Source of the DNA: Pseudoalteromonas sp. R3
Lineage (GTDB): Bacteria > Pseudomonadota > Gammaproteobacteria > Enterobacterales > Alteromonadaceae
Length of the DNA: 64,000 bases
Direction of reading: 5' to 3'
Assembly (NCBI RefSeq): GCF_004014715.1
Contig: NZ_CP034834.1
Span: 558,001-622,000 of the forward strand
A program made the translations under genes and the position numbers. The notes under the pieces were generated by a model that was not told the origin of the DNA, did no database searches, and was given only the letters and a program-made list of their open reading frames with translations. Below, one piece after another: positions 19,782-29,542 of this stretch (position 1 is its first letter; each line of letters starts with the position of its first letter).

Positions 19782-20191
19782 ATTACTCTTTTCTAAGGTG
19801 CTCTTGCAGGAACTTACCTGCGTTCACAAAGTTAATAGAAAACTGACCGCCCATTGCTAAAGATAGTCAGAATTTACAAAACCTACTGGAACTTCTTAAT
19901 GCAGATCATGTGCTTATTAAAGGGCCAAATAGGTGTGAATTACTCATAAATTATCACTAGCTATTTACAATCATTTACATGAAAAATATATCATCACAAC
20001 CCTTAAAAATATGAATTAAATATTACAAAACAACTAGCTGTGTGAAATCTGATCAACTCTTATAACCCAAACCTCATCTAATATAAGTAAACGGAATTTA
20101 AAATAAAAGTAACCTCGTGTTTACATTTAAACACCTTCTGTACGCAATGCTGAACGGAAGGAACAACAACTAAATCTAGGGAAAAACTATT

Positions 20192-21985
20192 ATGACAACG
20201 AATAATTTAAAAATTGGTGCCGTTGCGCTGGCTATTTCAGGCATGTTCGCTGCAACTCAAGCTGTGGCAAATAACGCTGAAGCGTTCAATAGCGTTGCAA
20301 GTATGGCGCAGTTGAGCCAGAAAATTGAAGGTCAAAACACCGCAGGCACGCAGTTTATCATTAAATACAAGGACAATAGTAATCAGCTTATGTCCATATC
20401 TGAGGCCGAGATGTCTCCGGCGATGATGAATTCACGAGCACAAAGTTTTGTTAAGAGCTTCAAGAGTAAAAATAAAGCGTCGTTACAAACTAAATATGTC
20501 CGTCAAATGGCACTGAGCAACCATCACGTTATGCGCGTAGACCAAACGCTTTCTGCGGCTGATGCCCATAGCCTGATGCAGGAAATGGTCGAGACAGGCA
20601 ATATTGAATACATAGAAATCGACCAGATGTTGCAACCTTTCGCTACCCCTAATGATCCACAGTACTCAAGCCAGTGGCACTATTTTGAGTCTGCTGGTGG
20701 TATCAACGCACCTGCTGCGTGGGATAAGGCAACGGGTAATGGTGTGGTAGTGGCTGTACTGGATACTGGTTACCGCCCTCACTCAGATCTGAACGCAAAC
20801 ATCCTGCAAGGTTACGACATGATCTCCAACTTGTCAGTTGCAAACGACGGCGGTGGTCGTGACAGTGATGCACGTGACCCGGGTGATGCAGTATCTGCCA
20901 ATGAATGCGGCTATACACATAGCGCTCGCAGCTCTAGCTGGCACGGTACACATGTTGCGGGAACGGTCGCGGCGGTTTCAAACAACGGTCAGGGTGTGGC
21001 TGGTGTCGCTTATGACGCCAAAGTTGTACCTGTACGTGTACTAGGTAAATGTGGCGGTCTGACTTCTGATATCGCAGACGGTATCATCTGGGCATCAGGT
21101 GGTTCAGTATCAGGCGTACCATCTAACGCAAACCCGGCTGATGTCATCAACATGAGCTTAGGTGGTAGCGGTGCATGTAGCTCAACGACACAGAGCGCTA
21201 TTAACACGGCGCGTGCTAATGGTACGACCATCGTAATCGCAGCGGGTAACGACAACTCAAATTCTGCCAATTTCAATCCGGGTAACTGCTCCGGCATCAT
21301 CAATGTTGCTTCTGTAGGTCGTAACGGTGGCCGCGCTTACTACTCAAACTACGGTTCAAACATCGACGTTGCAGCACCCGGTGGCGCGCAAAGTTTTGCG
21401 AATGACCCAGAAGGTATTCTTTCTACCTACAATTCGGGAAGCAATACGCCTTCCAGCGATAGCTATGCATACTCACAAGGTACGTCAATGGCAGCGCCTC
21501 ACGTTGCGGGTGTGGCTGCGCTTATTAAACAAGCTAAACCTTCAGCTAGTCCGGACGAAGTTGAAAGTATCCTGAAGAGTACTGCTCGTAGTTTCCCCGC
21601 CACTTGTAGCAGTTGTGGTAGCGGTATCATTGATGCTTCAGCCGCGGTGGATGCAGCATTAAATGGCACCGGTGGTAATGAGTTGCAAGATGGTGTAGCC
21701 AAATCCAGCCTGAGTGGTAGTTCGGGCAGTGAAGCCTTTTATACATTCAACGTTGGTAACGGTGTGAGTAAAGTGACGTTTACAATGAGCGGCGGATCAG
21801 GCGATGCAGACCTGTATGTACGTGCAAACGCGCAGCCTACTCTCTCTACATACGACTGTCGTCCTTATAAAAATGGCAATAACGAGGTTTGTACTGTTAA
21901 CAATCCATCGGCAGGCACGTTCCATATCATGTTACGAGGCTACTCGTCCTATAGTGGAGTAAGCCTTAAAGCTCAAACAAACTAA
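20192..21985 (+). CDS. Secreted S8 subtilisin-like serine protease with PPC domain
   Basis: Exported protease of 597 residues: signal peptide (about 1-27), inhibitor-type propeptide (about 45-150, with QFIIKYKD), then the S8 catalytic domain with Asp191 (AVLDTGYRPHSD), His251 (SWHGTHVAGTV) and Ser432 (GTSMAAPHVAGVAAL), the complete triad. A C-terminal PPC domain (about 495-597, GSGDADLYVRANAQPT) is typical of marine extracellular subtilases and is often cleaved off. Several Cys pairs suggest disulfides in the mature enzyme. The domain order matches the deseasin/aqualysin-like enzymes of Pseudoalteromonas. Confidence 0.95.
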   Translation: MTTNNLKIGAVALAISGMFAATQAVANNAEAFNSVASMAQLSQKIEGQNTAGTQFIIKYKDNSNQLMSISEAEMSPAMMNSRAQSFVKSFKSKNKASLQTKYVRQMALSNHHVMRVDQTLSAADAHSLMQEMVETGNIEYIEIDQMLQPFATPNDPQYSSQWHYFESAGGINAPAAWDKATGNGVVVAVLDTGYRPHSDLNANILQGYDMISNLSVANDGGGRDSDARDPGDAVSANECGYTHSARSSSWHGTHVAGTVAAVSNNGQGVAGVAYDAKVVPVRVLGKCGGLTSDIADGIIWASGGSVSGVPSNANPADVINMSLGGSGACSSTTQSAINTARANGTTIVIAAGNDNSNSANFNPGNCSGIINVASVGRNGGRAYYSNYGSNIDVAAPGGAQSFANDPEGILSTYNSGSNTPSSDSYAYSQGTSMAAPHVAGVAALIKQAKPSASPDEVESILKSTARSFPATCSSCGSGIIDASAAVDAALNGTGGNELQDGVAKSSLSGSSGSEAFYTFNVGNGVSKVTFTMSGGSGDADLYVRANAQPTLSTYDCRPYKNGNNEVCTVNNPSAGTFHIMLRGYSSYSGVSLKAQTN

Positions 21986-22068
21986 GGTTTTGCTGCAAGC
22001 CGGACAATCTTTTCCTAGCTTACACTTAACTTGTATATAGCCTATTCAGTTTATGCTGAACTATCAAT

Positions 22069-22105
22069 TGGGCATTGTGTTCCCGTTAACGCACTGCCCT
22101 TTTTA
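22069..22105 (+). terminator. Terminator after the S8 protease
   Basis: GGGCA ... TGCCC with an inner pairing TTGTG/CGCA and a TTTTTATTTT tail. A further small hairpin, GAAAGAC/GTCTTTC, lies near 22126-22142. Confidence 0.65.
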
Positions 22106-22283
22106 TTTTAAGATACATAGAGAGCGAAAGACTTGGTCTTTCGTATTCATGGTTAACGTACACCTACAAACAATCTCCTAACTGGCTTCACTTTGTTTTT
22201 GACTCATCAAAAAAACAAAACCTTTCTGAAATTAAAACGGGCTTGTCCGGTCTTCTTGGTACATCCATTTGCATAGGACTATT

Positions 22284-23135
22284 ATGTCACACTCAACAAA
22301 TTATAAGGTGATTGCTTTTACCGTTGCCCTAAGCCTGATGTTACTCGGTAGCTCGTTTATTCTTGGGGGGAATATTGGTTATGTAGAAAAAGCCCTGGGT
22401 TTTTACTCGCTCAACGATTTATATTCAATGCAGAGTCTTAGTCAGGTATTTGGGCTATTTTTCTTAATTACGGGCATAAGCGTTGGCGCCGCACTTTTTA
22501 TAACTCAGTTACGCAGACCGCAATTTGCTTTGCTCGTTGTATTGAGTGGTATTATGTTGCTAACCCTGTTCGACGCTGGTCGCTGGATTGCAGCACACGG
22601 CGGGTTTCCGGTTATTGGTTCAGGTCAGGGTATTATTAAGTATTTTGCTCTGTTACCTTTGGCACTTTATTTATGTTTCACTAAGCGGATCTCAGCACGC
22701 CAGCATGCGATATTAAATTATATTCCCGTGGCTATTGTACTTTTCTGGATTGGTGGAATGAAGTTTCTAGAATTGGAAGCCAAGGCCATAGTGCCATTGG
22801 TCGAAACCTCCCCGTTTATGGCATGGCTTTATCAGGTGTTCACAATCCAGCAAGCGTCAGATTTAATCGGTGTTTATGACCTGGGATTTTCAATACTACT
22901 TGGTGCCGGCATTTGGCTTGGCAGACGTAATCTGGTTTTGATTGGTATAGTCGGTACAGGTGCTGTATTTATTATGACACAGACATTTTTGTTCACAGCC
23001 GATGGTGGGTTTTCACCGACTACTCTGATAGACGGGTTGGGGTTATTCATAATCAAAGATCTCTGGTTCATTTGTAATCTTGCCATCATCTTCGAGTACG
23101 CTCGCGAATTGCATGCTTCGAAAGCAGAAAATTAA
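22284..23135 (+). CDS. DUF417 family multi-pass membrane protein
   Basis: Integral membrane protein of about 283 residues with seven or eight predicted TM helices. The second half matches DUF417/YkgB-like proteins (VLFWIGGMKFLELEAKAIVPLVETSPFMAWLY), a family of unknown function that in some bacteria is induced by reactive chlorine or other oxidative stress. The N-terminal half looks like a diverged extra helical bundle. The frame opens at a TTG (22269), but the ATG at 22284 follows AGGA and starts a plausible first TM segment. No operon partner. Confidence 0.8.
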   Translation: MSHSTNYKVIAFTVALSLMLLGSSFILGGNIGYVEKALGFYSLNDLYSMQSLSQVFGLFFLITGISVGAALFITQLRRPQFALLVVLSGIMLLTLFDAGRWIAAHGGFPVIGSGQGIIKYFALLPLALYLCFTKRISARQHAILNYIPVAIVLFWIGGMKFLELEAKAIVPLVETSPFMAWLYQVFTIQQASDLIGVYDLGFSILLGAGIWLGRRNLVLIGIVGTGAVFIMTQTFLFTADGGFSPTTLIDGLGLFIIKDLWFICNLAIIFEYARELHASKAEN

Positions 23136-23206
23136 GGCTTAAGTGCTCGCTGCGGATAACGCGCGAGCTCGGTTTTCCGTTGCAATCTTGCTGAGCTTAG
23201 TTCAGA

Positions 23207-24454
23207 ATGAAACACTGTTTATATAATCAGTGTTATACACATACAATGACGCCATTAGTTGATACGCTTAAGCAGCTCAGGTACTTAGTCGCACATCTTG
23301 AGGACAATACACTCGAGACAGAATACCCAGATATTGCTAACTTTCTTACCAATGAGGTCTTTGATCCACATTGTTGTAAAAATGATCTGGCGTTTCTATA
23401 TCAATTTTTGTATGTATATGGTCGCAAGTCAGAAGCCACATTCAATCGATTTCGTAATGAAATAGAGCGCTTCTATCTTTGGTCCTGGACAATAAAACAA
23501 GCCTCTGTATTTGATCTGAAACGTGAAGACATTGAGGCATATGTTGAGTTTGTCGTTGAGACCAGTGACGACTGGGTTGCCCAATCAGTGCAATGGCGTT
23601 TTAAGGATAGCAATGGTTTAAGGGTTGTTAATTCAAGCTGGCGACCCTTTGTTTATAAGACTAATGGGGTTAGTCAGCAAACACTCGCATCAATGTTCAC
23701 CGCATTAAATGTGTTTTATAAGTTTGCTATCTTGGAAGAAAAATCATTCGCTAACTTTGTTCCTGTGGTGAAAAAAAACTGCCCTTATCTCGTAGTACAG
23801 TCACAAATTAAGATGCCAGATACACTGAGTAACCTGCAGTGGGAATATGTGTTTGGTGTTACAAAAGACCGTTGCGAAAATGACCCCAAGCTTGAAAGAA
23901 ATCTGTTTACATTAGCATGTTTAAAGGGATTATATTTACGGATATCCGAATTGTCTGACCGCCCGCAATGGGCACCGGTAATGAGCCATTTCTGGCAAGA
24001 TCCAGATGGTTTTTGGTTTTTGCGTATAATGGGCAAAGGAAACAAGCTTCGAGATGTAACATTAAGCGAAGAATTCATCGAGTATTTAAAGCGATATCGT
24101 TTAAGCAGAGGGCTGACTTCCTTGCCTCGCGTCGATGAACCTCACCCCATCATTCATAAACTTCGCGGTAATGGAGGCATGAATGTAAGACAAATTCGCA
24201 GAATCGTGCAGGAAAGTTTTGATCTGGCAATTAAAAAGCTCAATGAGGATGGGTTTCAGGAAGAAGCTGAAAACTTACAAGCAGCTACATCACATTGGCT
24301 ACGTCATACTGGTGCCACGCATGATGCGCAGCACCGCCCCCTTAAACATTTATCCGAAGATCTGGGTCACTCAAAAATAGCGACGACCGATCAAATATAT
24401 ATCCAGACCAATATTAAAGAAAGAGCAAAGTCTGGAATAAAACGTAAATTGTAG
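23207..24454 (+). CDS. Tyrosine recombinase/integrase family protein
   Basis: Recombinase of 415 residues (or about 402 if the ATG at 23246 is used; neither start has a clear ribosome site). The catalytic set is complete: Arg245 (LYLRISELS), His363-x-x-Arg366 (SHWLRHTGAT), His388 (LGHSKIATT) and Tyr398 (IYIQTN). The N-terminal SAM-like core-binding domain spans about 50-190. Length and sequence look like the stand-alone integrases of genomic islands rather than XerC/D. No phage or integron genes accompany it; an IS30-type element follows directly. It may be the remnant of an integrated element. Confidence 0.85.
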   Translation: MKHCLYNQCYTHTMTPLVDTLKQLRYLVAHLEDNTLETEYPDIANFLTNEVFDPHCCKNDLAFLYQFLYVYGRKSEATFNRFRNEIERFYLWSWTIKQASVFDLKREDIEAYVEFVVETSDDWVAQSVQWRFKDSNGLRVVNSSWRPFVYKTNGVSQQTLASMFTALNVFYKFAILEEKSFANFVPVVKKNCPYLVVQSQIKMPDTLSNLQWEYVFGVTKDRCENDPKLERNLFTLACLKGLYLRISELSDRPQWAPVMSHFWQDPDGFWFLRIMGKGNKLRDVTLSEEFIEYLKRYRLSRGLTSLPRVDEPHPIIHKLRGNGGMNVRQIRRIVQESFDLAIKKLNEDGFQEEAENLQAATSHWLRHTGATHDAQHRPLKHLSEDLGHSKIATTDQIYIQTNIKERAKSGIKRKL

Positions 24455-24474
24455 ATCCTGATTTCAGATAATAA

Positions 24475-25529
24475 GTGCGACATTCATGGTAACGCATAGA
24501 AGAGGAAGCCAACTACTGAAAGTGGTACGCTCTTCTCGCCAAAGAAACAAGCAGTACTACCATGAAATATCAGCAGTTGACCGAGGGCAGAAGATACCAG
24601 ATTTCCACATTATTGGAAGTGGGTTGTTCTGCCTCTGAAATCGCAGAAAAAGTAAAATGTCATCGCTCCACCGTTTATCGAGAGTTAAGAAGGCATAAAA
24701 TCAACGAGTCATATTGCCCTGATTCGGCGCACGTAATGGCTATAGGGAAACGCAAAACGGCACGGAAATACCGTATCCCTCAAAAACGAATCGACTTCAT
24801 CCGAATACTACTGCAATCAGATTGGAGTCCGGAACAAATTTCAGCAGTATTGACGAGCGTTAAACAGCCTGTCAGTCATGAGTGGATCTATCGTTATGTT
24901 GCTGTTGATAAACGCAATGGCGGAAAACTCTATCGTCACCTACGTCAAGGGCATAAGCGATATAGACGAGGTAGAAATGACAAAGGCCCTGCGATTTTAA
25001 ATGCAATGTCAATTGATGGACGACCCGAAGTCGTGGAAGAGCGAACACGGCTCGGGGATTGGGAGATTGACACCGTATTAGGGAAGCAAGGAACTGGTGC
25101 CCTGGTCACTGTTTTGGAGCGAAAAACACGCTTCTATCTTGTCAAAAAAGCCGCATCGAAATCAGCGGAAGATGTTGCACAGGCAACGATAGAACTGCTT
25201 TCGCCTTATAAAAAGTACGTGCATACAATCACGGCAGACAATGGCGGCGAATTTGCCGCTCATGAACTCATTTCGGCCTCTTTAGAGGCGGATTTCTACT
25301 TCGCGCATCCTTACTCTTCCTGGGAGCGTGGGGCAAACGAAAATGCAAATGGTTTGCTGCGTCAATATATAAAGAAAGGCACTGATTTGCGAGAAGTAAG
25401 TGATGCAGACGTCGAGTTCGCGATGTCGCGGATAAATTATCGACCGAAAAAGTGTTTGGGTTTTAAGCAGCCAGCTGTAGTATTCAAAGAAATGATGCAG
25501 GCCGCTTAATTTAGGTAAGAGTGTCGCAC
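24475..25529 (+). mobile_element. IS30-family insertion sequence (about 1.05 kb)
   Basis: The transposase gene is flanked by inverted ends: GTGCGACA at 24475-24482 and its complement TGTCGCAC at 25522-25529, with further partial matches inward. A single gene fills the element. Exact ends and the short target duplication need comparison with other copies. Confidence 0.75.
24562..25509 (+). CDS. IS30 family transposase
   Basis: Transposase of 315 residues. The N-terminal HTH_38 (QLTEGRRYQISTLLEVGCS, residues 4-45) binds the ends. The rve-type integrase core carries a complete DDE triad: Asp170 (GDWEIDTVLG), Asp226 (ITADNGGEF) and Glu260 (ANENANGLLRQY), with the IS30-typical spacing of 33 residues between the last two. 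Full-length and without frameshift, so the element may be active. Confidence 0.95.
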   Translation: MKYQQLTEGRRYQISTLLEVGCSASEIAEKVKCHRSTVYRELRRHKINESYCPDSAHVMAIGKRKTARKYRIPQKRIDFIRILLQSDWSPEQISAVLTSVKQPVSHEWIYRYVAVDKRNGGKLYRHLRQGHKRYRRGRNDKGPAILNAMSIDGRPEVVEERTRLGDWEIDTVLGKQGTGALVTVLERKTRFYLVKKAASKSAEDVAQATIELLSPYKKYVHTITADNGGEFAAHELISASLEADFYFAHPYSSWERGANENANGLLRQYIKKGTDLREVSDADVEFAMSRINYRPKKCLGFKQPAVVFKEMMQAA

Positions 25530-26089
25530 TTCAGGGTTGAATTCGGGGATCTCTTTTTTATTCTTAATACCACGAAAGCCTAATGATTTATTTGAGCATC
25601 ATTGGGTATCGTTGTTACTTCATGAAAATCGAATAGAGCTCGCTTACGTCTAATAAAACACGAATCAATATTGAAATGTGATTCGTTCATATCGGCTTTG
25701 TGAAACAGGCGTTTAAACTCAGTATAAAAAATACCTCTTCAGCAAAGCTAAAGTCCTGATTCGAATTATCTGTGCTTTCAAAGAGCGTATCTGAATCGCT
25801 TATTTCAGTACTAAAAATGGAAGCTCTGTAAATTCTCTGACCCGTGTTCACACCACTATAGTTAAAATTCTCCGATCTCTTTAATTTATATGTGAGGAAG
25901 AACACATCATACAATGTTGCGCGATACTACTTCCGCCACATAATTCCCGTCTATCTTAAAAAAACAATCAAATGGAATGTTGATTTTTAAATTATGTTAA
26001 ATCGAGGTTTGATTAGAGAATCAAGGAATGGAGTTGTAACTAAAATCGAAAAGTAGCGACACAAATACGTATCGCTACCATCTATTGTA
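25530..26089. other. Gene-free stretch between the IS and ydiJ, holding the outermost Ter-like site
   Basis: No convincing gene. A 75-codon minus-strand frame at 25687-25914 overlaps the Ter-like site and has no supporting features. The stretch contains Ter-like GAACACATCATA at 25900 and the 11-mer TTATGTTAAAT (XerD-arm consensus) at 25992-26002. A 12-base match to the 3' half of E. coli Ter lies at 26033-26044. Confidence 0.6.
25900..25912 (-). other. Solitary Ter-like site 1 (Tus binding, predicted)
   Basis: GAACACATCATAC on the plus strand; the minus strand reads GTATGATGTGTTC, resembling the GTATGTTGTAACT core of E. coli Ter. The final C matches the position of the lock-forming C6. The predicted non-permissive face is on the right, so forks moving leftward would stop. 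Confidence 0.65.
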
Positions 26090-29000
26090 TTAAAGATTCT
26101 TTGCAATGTACTCTATCGGATGCATTGGTTTTTTATTCTCGTAACGCTTAACCTGGCAACGACAAGAAAAGCCCGTAGCCAGTACTGTTTCTTCTGCCAT
26201 ATTACTCGTGTGTTTTTGCCACGACATTTCATATAACGATCTTGAATTGTGCTGATGATCGGTTTCATGGCCATAAGTGCCAGCCATTCCGCAACATCCT
26301 GTTGCTGGAGTCTCCAAGTTCACACCAAGTTGCCCAAAGATATCTTTCCAAACAGTTTTGCTTTCAGGCATCGCACTGGTTTCTGTGCAATGACTAAGTA
26401 ACTTGACAACGGAGTTGCCGTTTACGTTTGACAACTTCCCAACTGAACTCCAGTCCTGAATTGACAGCCACTCATGTGCAAGGTGAACTGTAAATGCTAA
26501 TTTGTCTTCATTCAGGATCTTGAGATATTCGTCTCTGTAACACAATACCAAAGAGGCATCTAATCCAACGAGTGGCCGGCCATAACTGGCAATACGTGAC
26601 AAAAACTCAGTGGCAGACTTAGCTGTTGATTTGAATTCTTTTAAAAACCCTTTTACATGTTGAGCTTTACCGTTTGGAACAAATGGTAAGAGCACTGGCT
26701 TTTTACCGAGTTTAGTAATTACTTGCATAAATGCTTCTACTAACTCAGCTTCGTAGAAACTGGTAAACGGATCCTGAACGATAAAAATTATATCGGACAT
26801 TTGTTCTTTTGATAGTGTAGAAAACTTTTTCTCGTCGTACTTATACTCACTGTTGGTGCGTTTGTCTAAAGTTGGTACGCTTAACGTTGGCGTATCTACA
26901 TAACCTACAATATTTTTCAACGCGGATTTGACAGGAGCAAAATTCACAACAAAGTTAGTAAGTCTTGGCAGCTTTGCCATCAGAGGCGTTGTTTGTTCCA
27001 CATTTGCAACAAGGTGATCCTTTAATGGACGGTTGTATTTACTGTAATACAGATTTAAGAAGCGAGCCCGAAAACTCGGCACATCAACTTTAATCGGGCA
27101 CGCAGTGGTACACGCTTTACAAGCAAGACATTCATCCATTGATTCTTTGACTTCATGTGAAAAGTCATAGATGCCCTGTTGTTTCTTTCGATTGTTTCTA
27201 AAACGCTCCCACCAGGTGGTATCGTTTTCTTTTTCTATCAGCGTTTTCTCTGATGATAGTAAATCGACCCCCTGCTCTTCCTGAAGACGAAACCACTCTC
27301 GTATCAGAGAAGCTCTACCTTTTGGCGAGTGCCGACGGTCTTTGGTCACTTTATATGACGGGCACATAGGAGAGGCTTCATCATAATTAAAGCAAAGTCC
27401 ATTACCGTTGCAGTTCATTGCATTTTCAAAGCTTTCTTTGACTTCAATATTAATCGCTCTGTCAAACCATGCACGTTTCTGTCCGTCAACACTGACCAGA
27501 CTGTCACTACATTCCAGAGGCGTACAGATTTTTCCTGGGTTAAGGCGGTTATTTTTATCAAATGCAGATTTTATTTTTCTCAGTTCAGTGAAAAGTTTGT
27601 CACCGAAAAATTCCGGGCCGTATTCACTACGATACCCCTTACCATGTTCCCCCCACATGAGACCACGATATTTAGCTGTTAATGCAACAACCTGGTCTGA
27701 GATTTCTCGCAATAATTTTTCTTGTTCGGGATCACACATATCTAAGGCGGGTCTAACATGAAGTACGCCAGCATCTACATGACCAAACATACCATAGTGT
27801 AGTCCTTTGCTATCCAAAAGAGCCCTAAACTCAAGAATAAAATCTGCGAGATTTTCTGGTGGTACTGCAGTATCTTCGGCGAATGCAAGCGGCTTCTGTT
27901 TGCCTTTCGTATTGCCAAGTAAGCCTACAGCCTTCTTACGCATAGCGTAAATTTTTAGGATATCTGCTTTATCATTAGTAAGTTGATAGCCAACAACACC
28001 CGCTTCCTGGTTGGTGATAAGTTGGTCAAGTTGGCTGCATAACGAAGAAACTTTTCCTTCGATTTCTTCTGGGGTCTCGCCATTAAACTCAACCATGTTG
28101 AGGCCCTGAACCTCAACTCCTGGAACATCCGAGATTAAGTCCGATACTGAATGCCAAATGATGTCTTGCTTGGCTAGATTCAAAACTTTACTGTCTACTG
28201 TTTCTACGGAAGTTGCATTTGCTGCAACTAGGAAAGGTGAGTTCCTCAAAGCAGACTCGAAAGAATCGTATTTAATATTGATGAGTGTTTTATATGGCTG
28301 TATGCGGGTTACGTTCAGTTTCGCTTCGGTAACTATCCCTAACGACCCTTCAGACCCTGTGATTACACGGCTTAAATCAAATGTGGTCATCTCATCGTCA
28401 AAGACATTTTCGAGATCATAGCCCGTAAGGAATCTATTTAGCCTTGGAAACTTTTCAAGTACCAGGTCTCGATTTTCGCGGCAACTCGTTAGTACCGCCT
28501 TATATACTTCGCCGACTCTGTTGGTTTGCGCTGCTAATAATTCGGCTTTTTCGAGATCAAGTTTATTGGTGTTGAGCTCAGTACCGTCTACAAGAATGGT
28601 TTTAAGTTCTAATACGTGGTCACTGGTTTTACCGTAAACCAAAGACCCTTGACCAGAAGCATCTGTATTGATCATGCCTCCAATAGTCGCGCGATTACTG
28701 GTTGATAGATCTGGCGCAAAAAAGAATCCGTAAGGCTTCAGAAAATCATTCAATTGATCTTTTATGACGCCAGTTTGTACTCGCACCCAGCCTTCTTCTT
28801 CATTTATTTCAAGAATTTCTCGCATGTAACGAGACAGATCGACCACTATCCCAGGTGTAAGAGATTGCCCGTTAGTACCTGTTCCTCCCCCTCTGGGTCC
28901 AAAGCTTAAAGACAAAAAAGGGTCCAGAGATGCTACTTGCATTGCAACTTGTACATCTTTGGTATTCTTAGGGTAGATAACGGCTTGAGGTATTTCTTGA

Positions 29001-29143
29001 TAGATACTGTTATCAGTAGCAGTGACTATACGGGTCGCATAACTTGTATCTGTATCCCCGCTAAAGCCTTGGCCGCAAATTTTACTGATGTAGTCATTTA
29101 ATAATGTGTTGGCAGAATTCTGCTGGGTAATTTCGGCAATCAT
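26090..29143 (-). CDS. ydiJ: D-2-hydroxyglutarate dehydrogenase YdiJ (FAD/4Fe-4S oxidoreductase)
   Basis: Large oxidoreductase of 1017 residues, the length of E. coli YdiJ (1018). The N-terminal half is an FAD-binding PCMH-type domain (PRGGGTGTNGQSL near 85; TSNRATIGGMINTDASGQGS near 155) joined to an FAD-linked oxidase C-terminal domain. The second half has a ferredoxin-type motif (CLACKACTTACPI near 690) and a CCG-type C-terminal region (ATGCCGMAGTYG near 960). YdiJ oxidises D-2-hydroxyglutarate to 2-oxoglutarate, removing the by-product of SerA. It is monocistronic and read toward the IS element. Start ATG at 29143. Confidence 0.93.
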   Translation of the reverse strand: MIAEITQQNSANTLLNDYISKICGQGFSGDTDTSYATRIVTATDNSIYQEIPQAVIYPKNTKDVQVAMQVASLDPFLSLSFGPRGGGTGTNGQSLTPGIVVDLSRYMREILEINEEEGWVRVQTGVIKDQLNDFLKPYGFFFAPDLSTSNRATIGGMINTDASGQGSLVYGKTSDHVLELKTILVDGTELNTNKLDLEKAELLAAQTNRVGEVYKAVLTSCRENRDLVLEKFPRLNRFLTGYDLENVFDDEMTTFDLSRVITGSEGSLGIVTEAKLNVTRIQPYKTLINIKYDSFESALRNSPFLVAANATSVETVDSKVLNLAKQDIIWHSVSDLISDVPGVEVQGLNMVEFNGETPEEIEGKVSSLCSQLDQLITNQEAGVVGYQLTNDKADILKIYAMRKKAVGLLGNTKGKQKPLAFAEDTAVPPENLADFILEFRALLDSKGLHYGMFGHVDAGVLHVRPALDMCDPEQEKLLREISDQVVALTAKYRGLMWGEHGKGYRSEYGPEFFGDKLFTELRKIKSAFDKNNRLNPGKICTPLECSDSLVSVDGQKRAWFDRAINIEVKESFENAMNCNGNGLCFNYDEASPMCPSYKVTKDRRHSPKGRASLIREWFRLQEEQGVDLLSSEKTLIEKENDTTWWERFRNNRKKQQGIYDFSHEVKESMDECLACKACTTACPIKVDVPSFRARFLNLYYSKYNRPLKDHLVANVEQTTPLMAKLPRLTNFVVNFAPVKSALKNIVGYVDTPTLSVPTLDKRTNSEYKYDEKKFSTLSKEQMSDIIFIVQDPFTSFYEAELVEAFMQVITKLGKKPVLLPFVPNGKAQHVKGFLKEFKSTAKSATEFLSRIASYGRPLVGLDASLVLCYRDEYLKILNEDKLAFTVHLAHEWLSIQDWSSVGKLSNVNGNSVVKLLSHCTETSAMPESKTVWKDIFGQLGVNLETPATGCCGMAGTYGHETDHQHNSRSLYEMSWQKHTSNMAEETVLATGFSCRCQVKRYENKKPMHPIEYIAKNL

Positions 29144-29290
29144 GACGGTAATAATTTATTGCTTTGGCATTATTGTATCATGTTGAGTCTCGTTAAAAAT
29201 CCGGAATTTTTTGTTTTGTTACACTTTGAAAAGGATCAAAGCAGGTATATGGAGTAAATTTAATACTAATATCGAATTTGAGGTCACACT

Positions 29291-29497
29291 ATGAATAAAA
29301 TTATGATGAACTTAGTTGCAGGGGTTTGTGCTTTGCTAGCGATGGTGTTTATTGTGGTACCAGGCCCGTCGATTTTCTTTCTGCTTGGTGCGTTGCTTTG
29401 CTTATCCTTCAATTACCCATGGGCACGAGTATGGCTGAAAAAGAGTCAAGTATGGTTTAAGAGTGCCTGTGTTCAACTAGACAAGCGTTTTAGATAA
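29291..29497 (+). CDS. Small PGPGW-type membrane protein
   Basis: 68 residues with two TM helices and the turn VVPGPSIFFLLGALLCLSFNYPWARVWL, which fits the PGPGW family (PF09656) of small transmembrane proteins of unknown function. GAGG lies 7 bases before the ATG. It stands between divergent ydiJ and convergent ppsA. Confidence 0.75.
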   Translation: MNKIMMNLVAGVCALLAMVFIVVPGPSIFFLLGALLCLSFNYPWARVWLKKSQVWFKSACVQLDKRFR

Positions 29498-29501
29498 TTT
29501 T

Positions 29502-29531
29502 TTAAAAAAGGCCTGCATGATGCAGGCCTTA
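29502..29531 (-). terminator. Terminator between the PGPGW gene and ppsA (bidirectional)
   Basis: AAGGCCTGCA / TGCAGGCCTT is a perfect stem; the minus strand has six T after it, so it ends ppsA, and it may also stop the facing small gene. Confidence 0.88.
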
Positions 29532-29542
29532 ATCAATCTTTA

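Noticed and set aside
25687..25914. 75-codon minus-strand frame
   Set aside because: No family resemblance or ribosome site, and its start overlaps Ter-like site 1.
26033..26044. GTTGTAACTAAA identical to the 3' half of E. coli Ter
   Set aside because: The upstream half, including the base pair that forms the lock, is absent, and the orientation does not fit the trap.
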